Below, one piece after another: positions 1 through 5,494 of a stretch of DNA of 6,373 nucleotides (position 1 is its first letter; each line of letters begins with the position of its first letter). Under the pieces are notes generated by a model. The model did no database searches and was not told the DNA's origin. It saw only the letters and a list, made by a program, of their open reading frames with translations. The stretch covers positions 1 to 6,373 of the forward strand of contig NBMB01000106.1 of assembly GCA_002084765.1 (NCBI GenBank), in the 5' to 3' direction. A program made the translations under genes and the position numbers. Origin of the DNA: Candidatus Cloacimonetes bacterium 4572_55 (lineage in GTDB: Bacteria > 4572-55).

Positions 1-566
1 CCGGAAACTTCCAGCTCATAGCCCGGCGACGTCGTCCCGATGCCCACGTTGCCGCTGCTTGGCATAAAGACAATATGCCCAACATCGGATTCAAATTTGA
101 GCCCATTACTAACCCCCGAGCCTGCATAAAATACCATTGTGTCTGGGCGAACGGCATCGTTTGGGCCGAATAACAGAAGCCCACCTGCAGCACCCGCATC
201 TACGTTGAGCTGAATGCCCGCAGCAGAGCCAGCGGCAGAATTCGCATTAGCAACTTGCACCATTGTCGCAGAGTTTTGGTCTTTGACTATCTGTAAAGAT
301 TGTGATGGGCTTGCTGTCCCAATGCCTACGTTACCACCATCCTTAACAAATATCCCATTCCCACCATCGTCATACAGCTTCAGTCCACCTGAATCCCGAG
401 CGCGAGTCTCATCCGTGGCGATGTATTTAGCATCTGCCTGGGTCACATTACCGGATGGTGCGAGAGTACCCGTAACCGTCAAATCCCCATCAATAGTTTT
501 ACCAGCGGCACAAGCCAACCCGACGAACCCAAAAATCAATGCAACTGTTATTAATGCTCTTTTCAT
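1..566 (-). CDS. Signal-peptide-bearing fibre-like protein with NVGIGT.SP repeats (3' end outside window)
   Basis: The first 188 residues are in the window; the frame is still open at base 1. The N-terminus MKRALITVALIFGFVGLACA is a good Sec signal peptide: two basic residues, a hydrophobic core, and A-C-A before AGKTIDGDL as a likely signal peptidase I site. The mature part starts TIDGDLTVTGTL, followed by ADAKYIATDE, LKLYDDGGNGIFVKDGG, then NVGIGTASPSQSLQIV (79-94) and NVGIGTTSPGYELEVS (173-188). NVGIGT.SP...L.V repeats are common in phage tail fibres and in bacterial secreted proteins ending in an S74 intramolecular chaperone; such an end would lie outside the window. The start has a strong Shine-Dalgarno and shares its A with the previous stop (TAATG), so it belongs to the tail operon. 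The signal on such a protein is unusual. Confidence 0.75.
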   Translation of the reverse strand, partial: MKRALITVALIFGFVGLACAAGKTIDGDLTVTGTLAPSGNVTQADAKYIATDETRARDSGGLKLYDDGGNGIFVKDGGNVGIGTASPSQSLQIVKDQNSATMVQVANANSAAGSAAGIQLNVDAGAAGGLLLFGPNDAVRPDTMVFYAGSGVSNGLKFESDVGHIVFMPSSGNVGIGTTSPGYELEVS

Positions 567-1282
567 TACAATCCCTCCCCAATACTTACGCTGATGTCAC
601 TATGACTGAAAAACCCATGCGATCCTTTCGGTAAAGATGTATCCATCCATCCAAAAACAGCCCAATCATAGTTGGACAAATCTGTCAATTTCATAGCGTA
701 TGGACCACGCCCATATTTCCGGATAATCGAATACATGAATGTATAAAAATCATCATCTCGTTCTACCAAGAATGATCCGGAAAATTGCCGGAGCATACTA
801 ATGAAATAGTAATAATCCGCGCCATTGTTGTATGTTTTGGAAATCGAAAGATCATTAAACCCCTCACTCAGGCCATACTTGAAGGCAGGAAAATCATGAG
901 CATACCCAGCTCTGGCAATGCCACAATAAGGAACAGCGGTCCCAGGATCAGAGAATGTCAAAGTGATCTCAGCGGTCCCTGATTCAAGATCGTAATCAAC
1001 CCACAAATTCGGGTTATTCAAATCAATTGTGTGATTTGTGGGGCCATAAATGGTAGACGCACCGGAGTCCTTGATCTCAACCCCAATTGTACCCGAATTC
1101 ATATTCGACAACATGAGTGCATTGCTATTTGCAGAAACATCGAGCACCAAGGTTGACGCGGCAGATACATTGCTTTTCCACGGCACTCCCCTGAAATTAT
1201 CCAACACATTGTCATCTGGATATGCAGGATTCTCACTTGAAGCCAAGACCCCGGTAATTTGATCTAACGTAATTATTTTCAT
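566..1282 (-). CDS. Tail-associated protein with discoidin-like N-terminal beta domain
   Basis: A 238-residue protein without signal peptide or membrane segment. Residues 11-37 (ending ENPAYPDDNVLDNFRGVPWKS) match the entry of F5/8 type C (discoidin)-like beta sandwiches, where a 'P..N.LD....W.S' string opens the fold; the following strands (TLVLDVSANSNALMLSNMNS) fit. Residues 92-112 and 119-150 (GIARAGYAHDFPAFKYGLSE and onward) and 155-180 (ADYYYFISMLRQFSGSF) form a second aromatic-rich half. The C-terminus ends SHSDISVSIGEGL. Similar proteins are carried in tail clusters of diverse phages without known function; this is from memory, not a search. A glycan-binding or baseplate-surface role is inference. 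The start at 1282 has GGAG at 1293-1290 and overlaps the upstream gene by ATGA; the stop overlaps the next ATG (TAATG). Confidence 0.7.
   Translation of the reverse strand: MKIITLDQITGVLASSENPAYPDDNVLDNFRGVPWKSNVSAASTLVLDVSANSNALMLSNMNSGTIGVEIKDSGASTIYGPTNHTIDLNNPNLWVDYDLESGTAEITLTFSDPGTAVPYCGIARAGYAHDFPAFKYGLSEGFNDLSISKTYNNGADYYYFISMLRQFSGSFLVERDDDFYTFMYSIIRKYGRGPYAMKLTDLSNYDWAVFGWMDTSLPKGSHGFFSHSDISVSIGEGL
573..580 (-). promoter_or_regulatory. Shine-Dalgarno GGGGAGGG for the signal-peptide fibre gene
   Basis: GGGGAGGG followed by ATTGTA precedes ATG 566. It sits within the last codons (Gly-Glu-Gly) of the upstream gene and confirms the start that makes the signal peptide the true N-terminus. 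Confidence 0.8.
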
Positions 1283-1635
1283 GATGCGGCTCCGATAAAC
1301 ATTCTAATTACGTCTACCCGCCAGCCATCACTAGCAACAGTGGCCCGAAGTCTTACAGAATTGCCGGACTTGTCCACAGAAAAAGTGATAGCCACAGTTC
1401 CAATAGAGCCTGAGTATTCATCCGGTGTCATTACAGGGGTGCTATCCGATGCAGTATCCCAGACAGCCCGAATCACACCAGTCCTCATGTTGGCACCATT
1501 GCCCTTGTCAACTGTGTACCGCCATTCAACAGCCCTGGCCTCGGTGTCACCAAAGGAATCAACGGTTGTTATTCCGGTATCACAAGTAGCATTTGCGCGA
1601 GTTGTAATCTGATAAGTGTCATCCCAGGCTGCCAT
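1279..1635 (-). CDS. Small tail-associated protein, second paralogue
   Basis: A 118-residue all-beta protein of unknown function and a clear paralogue of the 99-residue product at 3923-3624. Shared positions include DSF, WRY, GANMR.G(V/I)I.AVWD, PDE, IG, SV.K, LR...S.G and IGA at the C-terminus. It carries about 22 extra N-terminal residues (MAAWDDTYQITTRANATCDT) that the other copy lacks. No export signal or membrane segment is visible. It follows the coiled-coil gene after one base (TAA-G-ATG) with only a weak AAGG upstream, so coupling is probable, and it overlaps the next gene by ATGA. In both copies the gene lies directly upstream of a likely adhesion gene, so a shared adaptor role for two receptor-binding modules is a reasonable inference. 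Confidence 0.75.
   Translation of the reverse strand: MAAWDDTYQITTRANATCDTGITTVDSFGDTEARAVEWRYTVDKGNGANMRTGVIRAVWDTASDSTPVMTPDEYSGSIGTVAITFSVDKSGNSVRLRATVASDGWRVDVIRMFIGAAS
1290..1293 (-). promoter_or_regulatory. Shine-Dalgarno GGAG for the gene at 566-1282
   Basis: GGAG lies 7 bases before ATG 1282 and is part of the Ile-Gly-Ala codons (ATC GGA GCC) ending the upstream paralogue. The other paralogue supplies the site for the fibre in the same way. Confidence 0.65.
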
Positions 1636-1812
1636 CTTATTTCGCCTTAGATTTCAATTCCTTGTTTTCAGTTTCAAGAATCATCACTTGCTGCCTAAGT
1701 ATATCAATTTCCCATATAAGTTGACCGACCTTTGCCCATGCAGAGTTTAATGCTTCTTGTATCGAAATTTCTTGTTTTGGATAGTTGTCTAATTGTTTTG
1801 ATGCCATCTTAT
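1630..1812 (-). repeat. 11-base direct repeat at both ends of the coiled-coil gene
   Basis: ATAAGATGGCA (minus strand) occurs at 1812-1802 and again at 1640-1630, exactly 172 bases apart. Each copy contains a stop codon, one G and the next gene's ATG-GC. The spacing equals the coiled-coil gene plus one base. The repeat is short and partly explained by shared stop/start logic, so chance is possible. Confidence 0.5.
1637..1807 (-). CDS. Small coiled-coil protein, 56 residues
   Basis: The product begins MASKQLDNYPKQEISIQEAL and ends LETENKELKSKAK. From about residue 16 to the end it is one amphipathic helix with a heptad-like spacing of Leu, Val and Ile (AKVGQLIWEIDILRQQVMILE), so a short coiled-coil oligomer is expected. 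It has no membrane segment or signal peptide. ATG 1807 is preferred over the in-frame TTG at 1825 because a strong GGGGGAG lies 5 bases upstream of ATG and would fall inside the coding region if TTG were used. It starts one base after the fibre stop (TAA-G-ATG). The function is unknown; position suggests a fibre partner or assembly chaperone, which is inference only. Confidence 0.7.
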   Translation of the reverse strand: MASKQLDNYPKQEISIQEALNSAWAKVGQLIWEIDILRQQVMILETENKELKSKAK

Positions 1813-2420
1813 CTCCCCCTTTCAAGGATGTCTAGCCTGTCAGATACTTGTTGTATGGCAACGGTTAACATCGATACCATCGCCCCAATATCACGCACTA
1901 CAATTTCCGTGGCAGTTTTATTTACACTCTCTTTAATTGCTTTTTCTCGTGCTGTTTTCCCTGAAAGTCCTGAAAGGCTTGCGTGATCAACCTTTGCTTT
2001 TTTCCGTATTATTTTCTTGACAAATCCCGGAAGGCTTTCATGATCGATCTCTCCTCCATTCCCTTTAATTTTTTTTATTTCAGCAATAGCATCACCCTCA
2101 TAAAAAGGCGTCCGATCTGTAAAGGTGAGTGCGGAAACATCCCCAGAAACATAGAGGTCAGCTGTGATCGTAACATCTTGATGTTCCACCAGTAACGGAA
2201 CTTTTGTCACATTTGCAACACGAACAAAGTGAGCAATATAATTGATTGCCGATGAAGCATGAACCATATGCGCAACGAGTTGAGTCCCTCCATCGTGTTT
2301 AGTGGTAAATGAACAATCACCTGATGTCGTATCAGAGCTTGCATCAATAGTCGCAGCAGTGCCAGCACCTGATGAGGATGCACTCATAGAAACCTGGCCG
2401 TCTGCGTACATAGTAATCAA
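1809..2420 (-). CDS. Tail fibre, C-terminal part (+1 frame continuation, chaperone-like end)
   Basis: This 203-codon frame opens just after the C5-T6 tract and is most simply the C-terminal third of the fibre started at 3624. No Shine-Dalgarno precedes TTG 2420 or ATG 2411; the upstream bases are pyrimidines, so independent initiation is unlikely. The first 80 residues are Ser/Ala/Thr-rich with a beta pattern (YADGQVSMSASSSGAGTAATID). Residues 84-100 (ITADLYVSGDVSALTF) lead into TDRTPFYEGDAIAEIKKIKG, two copies of (I/V)DH.SL.G, and a final helix RDIGAMVSMLTVAIQQVSDRLDILER (177-201) with coiled-coil spacing. This order, strand then TDR then helices then coiled coil, is typical of C-terminal trimerisation or intramolecular chaperone regions of phage fibres. 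The S74 Ser-Lys cleavage pair is not evident, so self-cleavage is not claimed. A stand-alone gene is the less likely alternative. Confidence 0.65.
   Translation of the reverse strand: MITMYADGQVSMSASSSGAGTAATIDASSDTTSGDCSFTTKHDGGTQLVAHMVHASSAINYIAHFVRVANVTKVPLLVEHQDVTITADLYVSGDVSALTFTDRTPFYEGDAIAEIKKIKGNGGEIDHESLPGFVKKIIRKKAKVDHASLSGLSGKTAREKAIKESVNKTATEIVVRDIGAMVSMLTVAIQQVSDRLDILERGR
1813..1819 (-). promoter_or_regulatory. Shine-Dalgarno GGGGGAG for the 56-residue coiled-coil gene
   Basis: On the minus strand GGGGGAG is followed by ATAAG and ATG 1807. It lies inside the last codons of the fibre C-terminal part and sets the start at 1807 rather than TTG 1825. Confidence 0.75.
1956..2051 (-). 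repeat. Duplicated DH-S-L motif in the fibre C-terminal region
   Basis: EIDHESLPGFVKK and KVDHASLSGLSGK, 19 residues apart, align as (I/V)DH(E/A)SL(P/S)G(F/L)..K. The segment before each is Lys-rich. It looks like a short internal duplication in the helical end of the fibre. Confidence 0.5.
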
Positions 2421-3624
2421 AAAAGGGGGTCGAATCTATGGCTCCCATTCTCACATCATCACCAAATTGTATGATACCTTTATCACCGATAGCATCATCA
2501 CCCTCTAATGTAATATCTGCACCAGCATCAAGTGTGATTGACCCACCATCGGCTAATGTCTGTGTCAACAACCCCGCAGCAGTCCACGAAATATTCCCAT
2601 CGGCCAACCACCCAGAACCGTCTACATCAAGATAATTCTTTGCATCTGTCTGTGCCGTAGCGCCAGTCCAAATCCCAACGCCAGGTTTCATTTGTACTCT
2701 GGTTGCGCCTGAACCAGCATAAAGACCAGCTGTAGAGTTAATTGTAAATCCACCAATTGTCCCACCGGTAGCTGTTAGAGCTCCAGACGTTAGTGACCCA
2801 GAAATTGTGGCACCAATTGCTGTCAAAACTCCAGCCTTTGTGACCCTAAATGGCGCAGAAGCATAAGTGGCATGACCGATTGTTAAGCGATAAGTAGCAT
2901 CGTCGGCATCCAACGCAATCAAATCATTACCCGACCCTAATTTTATGCGTTGGTTTCCGGAGTCCAAAATAAGATCAGTTGCAGTAAGTGTGGTCGCGCC
3001 TAAAGTGAAACCGCCGATAGCACCAGAGGAAGCAGTCAAAGCTCCAGATTCAGTCACCTTAAACGGCGCACTGCTGGGAGTTGCGTGACCGGCCCATATC
3101 CTGATATCATCCCAGCCTGTAACGGCACTTGACAGCCCTACCTCGCCAGAGGAAGCTTCAAGGGTATCCGCCCCAATCTCCCAACCGCCGATAGCACCCG
3201 CCGTTGCCGTAATTGTTCCGGCGATTGTGGCTCCCGTGGCAGTCAAGATTCCAGCCGCTGTGACTGAAAATTCCGGGATTGCAGAACCACCCAACTTAAT
3301 AGTCCCAGCATCAAGATCGAACTCGCTGCCAAGGGATAAGCCCCAATTCGATGACGTTAATTTAGAACCGATTAACTGGCCCGCATTAAAAACATCATAG
3401 TCATTTCCAATCGTTTCAACCCACACGCCCGCAGTTGAGTAATCATGTGGACGGAGGTAGAACGGGCCAGGACGGACTATTTTCTCAGCTTCAGTTGATG
3501 CATTGTCGAATGTAAATGTCCTAGATCGACTTTGAAAATAGATAATAGCTGTATCATTATCATTGATATCTGCTATATCAATCGCTTGAAGTGTGTCCCG
3601 TGTGCCTTGATGGATTAACGCCAT
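2344..3624 (-). CDS. Tail fibre, N-terminal part (frame disrupted near residue 400)
   Basis: This frame gives 426 residues, of which about 400 look genuine. It encodes a long beta-repeat tail fibre or side fibre, probably involved in attachment to the host. Residues 1-117 look like an attachment region (MALIHQGTRDTL, RPGPFYLRPHDYSTAGVWVE). From residue 118 there are three modular units built on F.VT..G.LTA.GA, then (A/T)IGG(W/F). The unit GHAT..SAPF(K/R)VT occurs twice (179-191 and 250-262). Residues 335-392 are a Gly/Asp-rich beta region (ADGGSITLDAGADITLEGDD). After Pro400, at a C5-T6 tract, the composition changes abruptly to VRRRPGFYECILIRCWHCCDY and stops, which looks like out-of-frame reading. 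The +1 frame continues naturally into the product at 2420-1809, giving a joined protein of about 604 residues. The start is supported by AGGAG at 3635-3639. Confidence 0.8.
   Translation of the reverse strand: MALIHQGTRDTLQAIDIADINDNDTAIIYFQSRSRTFTFDNASTEAEKIVRPGPFYLRPHDYSTAGVWVETIGNDYDVFNAGQLIGSKLTSSNWGLSLGSEFDLDAGTIKLGGSAIPEFSVTAAGILTATGATIAGTITATAGAIGGWEIGADTLEASSGEVGLSSAVTGWDDIRIWAGHATPSSAPFKVTESGALTASSGAIGGFTLGATTLTATDLILDSGNQRIKLGSGNDLIALDADDATYRLTIGHATYASAPFRVTKAGVLTAIGATISGSLTSGALTATGGTIGGFTINSTAGLYAGSGATRVQMKPGVGIWTGATAQTDAKNYLDVDGSGWLADGNISWTAAGLLTQTLADGGSITLDAGADITLEGDDAIGDKGIIQFGDDVRMGAIDSTPFFDYYVRRRPGFYECILIRCWHCCDY
2417..2430 (-). other. C5-T6 homopolymer tract where the fibre frame is lost
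   Basis: On the coding strand the fibre reads TCG ACC CCC TTT TTT GAT. The fibre-like sequence continues one base further on, as TTG ATT ACT ATG. Removing one C or one T rejoins the frames as STP-FLITMYADG. The -1 frame meets TGA directly after the tract (2419-2417), so only a +1 or -2 shift, or a one-base indel, can connect the halves. Confidence 0.7.
2719..3273 (-). repeat. Modular beta repeats in the tail fibre shaft
   Basis: Three diverged protein-level units lie at fibre residues 118-155, 188-213 and 259-302. Each begins F(S/K/R)VT..(G)(I/A/V)LTA, continues through an optional GATI.G spacer of variable length, and ends with (A/T)IGG(W/F) plus a short strand. The first unit has an extra TITATAGA spacer and the third an extra SLTSGALTATG spacer. 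Such units are typical of trimeric fibre shafts. The nucleotide copies have diverged. Confidence 0.75.
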
Positions 3625-3923
3625 TAGAAACTCGCTCCTATGATCGTCCTTACAACGTAAATGTCGAAATCACCACCGGAGGAAACTACCCGCAACCCAA
3701 TTGTGGTAGTTACTTTTTCAACTGATAACTCCACAGCGCTTGTATCCCCGATATCATCTGAGTGCTCATCCGGTAGATACTCCACATCACCACTAGAAAC
3801 TTGATCCCATACAGCTTGGATAATACCAACTCGCATGTTTGCCCCGGAACCACCGTCAATCACATATCTCCAAACAGCGCCCTTACCAAGTGACATGTCA
3901 AAAGAATCAATATGGGTTGTCAT
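3624..3923 (-). CDS. Small tail-associated protein, paralogue of the gene at 1279-1635
   Basis: A 99-residue protein of unknown function, with no signal peptide or membrane segment. It is predicted to be all-beta: alternating polar and hydrophobic strands surround the core GANMRVGIIQAVWD (residues about 27-40), PDEHSDDIGDTSAVELSV and GLRVVSSGGDFDIYVVR. Proteins with a similar 'R.G.I.A.W...DIGDTS.V..SV' pattern occur in phage tail gene clusters as hypothetical proteins; this is recalled family knowledge, not a search result. It is clearly homologous, about 40 percent identical by eye, to the 118-residue protein encoded at 1635-1279, but lacks about 22 N-terminal residues of that copy. It overlaps the hub gene by ATGA and the fibre gene by TAATG. 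A role as an adaptor or decoration between tail tip and fibre is inference. Confidence 0.75.
   Translation of the reverse strand: MTTHIDSFDMSLGKGAVWRYVIDGGSGANMRVGIIQAVWDQVSSGDVEYLPDEHSDDIGDTSAVELSVEKVTTTIGLRVVSSGGDFDIYVVRTIIGASF
3635..3639 (-). promoter_or_regulatory. Shine-Dalgarno AGGAG for the tail fibre gene
   Basis: AGGAG lies 10 bases before ATG 3624, inside the Ile-Gly-Ala codons (ATA GGA GCG) near the end of the 99-residue gene. It supports the start at 3624. Confidence 0.65.
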
Positions 3924-5494
3924 GGCACAGCCCCTGAAATCGATGAGTCGCCAGTTGTTGCGGTCCTGTCAACCCTGATAAACACCCCCGGCCCCGTTAT
4001 GGTTATTTCATGCCCCAAAAAATCATAACTGATATTACAGGCATGAATAAAGCCAGGCGTATCCAGGGGTAAATTGCTATCCGTCCATGAAATCTTTTCG
4101 CCGGGGTTAGGTAACGCGCCTGAGATTGGGATTGAAACCGTGGCCTGATCTTTTTCATAGTATGCAGACCGGATACAGATTAAGGCGGATCTTACATTCG
4201 CCTCAATATCATGGAACACATTAACGTTCTCTTCAGATCCATACTCAAAAAGCAATTCTTCTATTTCATGATCCACTGTTTTTACATAGTGTTGCTGAGC
4301 GCCGGTCGTATCATTATCAACAAATCCAACTGTATGGAATCTTGTCTGCCATGTCGCAATCAGCTTTTTGAGAGGGTTGACTTTACTGTATCTGGGAGAA
4401 GCAAAAAATTGATATCCAGTCAATGTCCGCGATCCATTATCCTGGAACATATCGACCAGGACCAGGGCGTCAGCCTTGATATAATATAGATGCGTCATGG
4501 AGGCACAAAGGTCACTCAAAAAATCAACAGTGGGTTGTTGATCAGTTATCCATTTATTTACAGCAGGTGAAGGGGATCGGGCGAATGTATTAGTGTATGT
4601 GGTAATTCCTAGTTTTGTTTTAATATAGTCTGCAACCTCACTAACTGTTGTGTACAACGATGTCCCTGTCATTGTAACCGGACCATCTGCACGATTAGTC
4701 AAAGAGAATGTCCCGTCTCCATTTATAAGTACTGTGTCAAGCGGTATCCCACCTTCATACACAGAAAAAGCCCCGACCGCATAACACTGTGCCCTAAGAG
4801 GCATAGGTTCTTCCAGAAAATCAACCGGTGCTGTAAATTCATTGGTGGCAGCATCGCTAATAGTGTAAATCCCACTTAATAGTTGTAGACCGACAATGGT
4901 TATTGATTGACCATTGTTGAACCCATGATTTCCGTCCGTTATGAATTTCGTCCCACCAGCTACATCAGTGATACCCAAGATAACAAATGGGGTTGTTCCT
5001 GTTTGAATCCCACTGAGATGATACGTTTGACGACTCACGCTGTCGTTCTCAATCTGTAAGGGGGTTACATGGGTCACAGTCCCAATAGCCATAGGGATGA
5101 CAGCATCATCACCACTGACATTTGTTGTCTCGTTTAATAGCTCGTCTTCCCACACCGCCTCTCTGACATCGTAAGTCACTTCCGTAGACGTATAAGAAAC
5201 CAGATGAGCCTGGGTTGTGAATAGTGTCACTGCTGCTGCTTCGTTTGTTTCTGTAAATTTTGCCGTTAATGTTCCTTGAACCGGCGGGGGCCATTCATCA
5301 TTATCAACAAATAATTGATTGCTGATTGTGATTGATCCGCCACCAAATCGAACCATGCCGCCATAGGGCTTATCCATCGACCAAGCGGGAGGAGAAAACG
5401 ATATAACATAAGGCCGCCACGGATTCTCCAGCGTCAATAGCTGATCACTAATCCGTTGTGGTATGCCGTTTATGGGGAATTCGATGAGTAACAT
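3920..5494 (-). CDS. Tail hub-like / tail tip structural protein with FCCH-like insert
   Basis: This 524-residue protein lies directly after the tape measure gene, where long-tailed phages encode their distal tail and hub proteins. The middle and C-terminal parts have the feel of a hub: a beta-rich N-terminal third (residues 1-115), then 'PMAIGTVTHVTPLQIE' (134-149), 'YEGGIPLDTVL' (246-256), 'ADGPVTMTG' (269-277), an alpha segment TTVSEVADYIKTKLG (282-296), and 'PTVDFLSDLCASM...ADALVLVDM' (321-349). Residues about 172-226 form a separate small beta unit (HGFNNGQSITIVG, then GIYTISDAATNEFTAP) resembling the FCCH domain of ubiquitin-activating enzymes, a domain often annotated in phage structural proteins. 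No signal peptide or catalytic motif is seen. The start at 5494 overlaps the upstream stop (TAATG) with only a weak GAGG 11 bases upstream, so coupling is likely. 'Tail structural protein' is secure; 'hub' is inference from position and these motifs. Confidence 0.65.
   Translation of the reverse strand: MLLIEFPINGIPQRISDQLLTLENPWRPYVISFSPPAWSMDKPYGGMVRFGGGSITISNQLFVDNDEWPPPVQGTLTAKFTETNEAAAVTLFTTQAHLVSYTSTEVTYDVREAVWEDELLNETTNVSGDDAVIPMAIGTVTHVTPLQIENDSVSRQTYHLSGIQTGTTPFVILGITDVAGGTKFITDGNHGFNNGQSITIVGLQLLSGIYTISDAATNEFTAPVDFLEEPMPLRAQCYAVGAFSVYEGGIPLDTVLINGDGTFSLTNRADGPVTMTGTSLYTTVSEVADYIKTKLGITTYTNTFARSPSPAVNKWITDQQPTVDFLSDLCASMTHLYYIKADALVLVDMFQDNGSRTLTGYQFFASPRYSKVNPLKKLIATWQTRFHTVGFVDNDTTGAQQHYVKTVDHEIEELLFEYGSEENVNVFHDIEANVRSALICIRSAYYEKDQATVSIPISGALPNPGEKISWTDSNLPLDTPGFIHACNISYDFLGHEITITGPGVFIRVDRTATTGDSSISGAVP

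Noticed and set aside
500-566. Lipoprotein signal peptide (Cys at residue 19)
   Set aside because: The residues before Cys are V-G-L-A; Gly at -3 does not fit a usual lipobox, and A-C-A followed by A-G fits signal peptidase I better.
214-594. Plus-strand open frame of 126 codons
   Set aside because: It is antisense to the signal-peptide fibre gene, which has a strong ribosome binding site, a signal peptide and family repeats; the plus-strand product is Pro/Ala-rich with no recognisable domain.
1637-1825. TTG start at 1825 for the coiled-coil gene
   Set aside because: The codons between TTG and ATG 1807 are the Shine-Dalgarno region itself (GGGGGAG), and ATG 1807 gives the same one-base junction seen at the next gene.
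1809-2120. S74-type self-cleaving peptidase at the fibre C-terminus
   Set aside because: The placement resembles a chaperone domain (TDRTPFYEGDA, coiled-coil end), but the Ser...Lys catalytic pair of the S74 family is not evident.
2417-2430. Classical -1 slippery frameshift at the T6 run
   Set aside because: The -1 frame meets TGA immediately after the tract, so it cannot reach the downstream fibre sequence; only +1 or -2 works.
2719-3273. CRISPR-like or DNA-level repeat array
   Set aside because: Repetition is at protein level, units vary in length, and the nucleotide copies have diverged; they are fibre shaft modules.
4211-4489. Plus-strand open frame with a hydrophobic stretch that could suggest a holin-like protein
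   Set aside because: It lies wholly inside the hub-like gene on the other strand, has no convincing ribosome binding site, and its composition fits antisense reading of the hub codons.
5109-5294. Minus-strand 61-codon frame inside the hub gene
   Set aside because: It is an out-of-frame overlap, Ser/Arg/Gly-rich, without motif or start signal.
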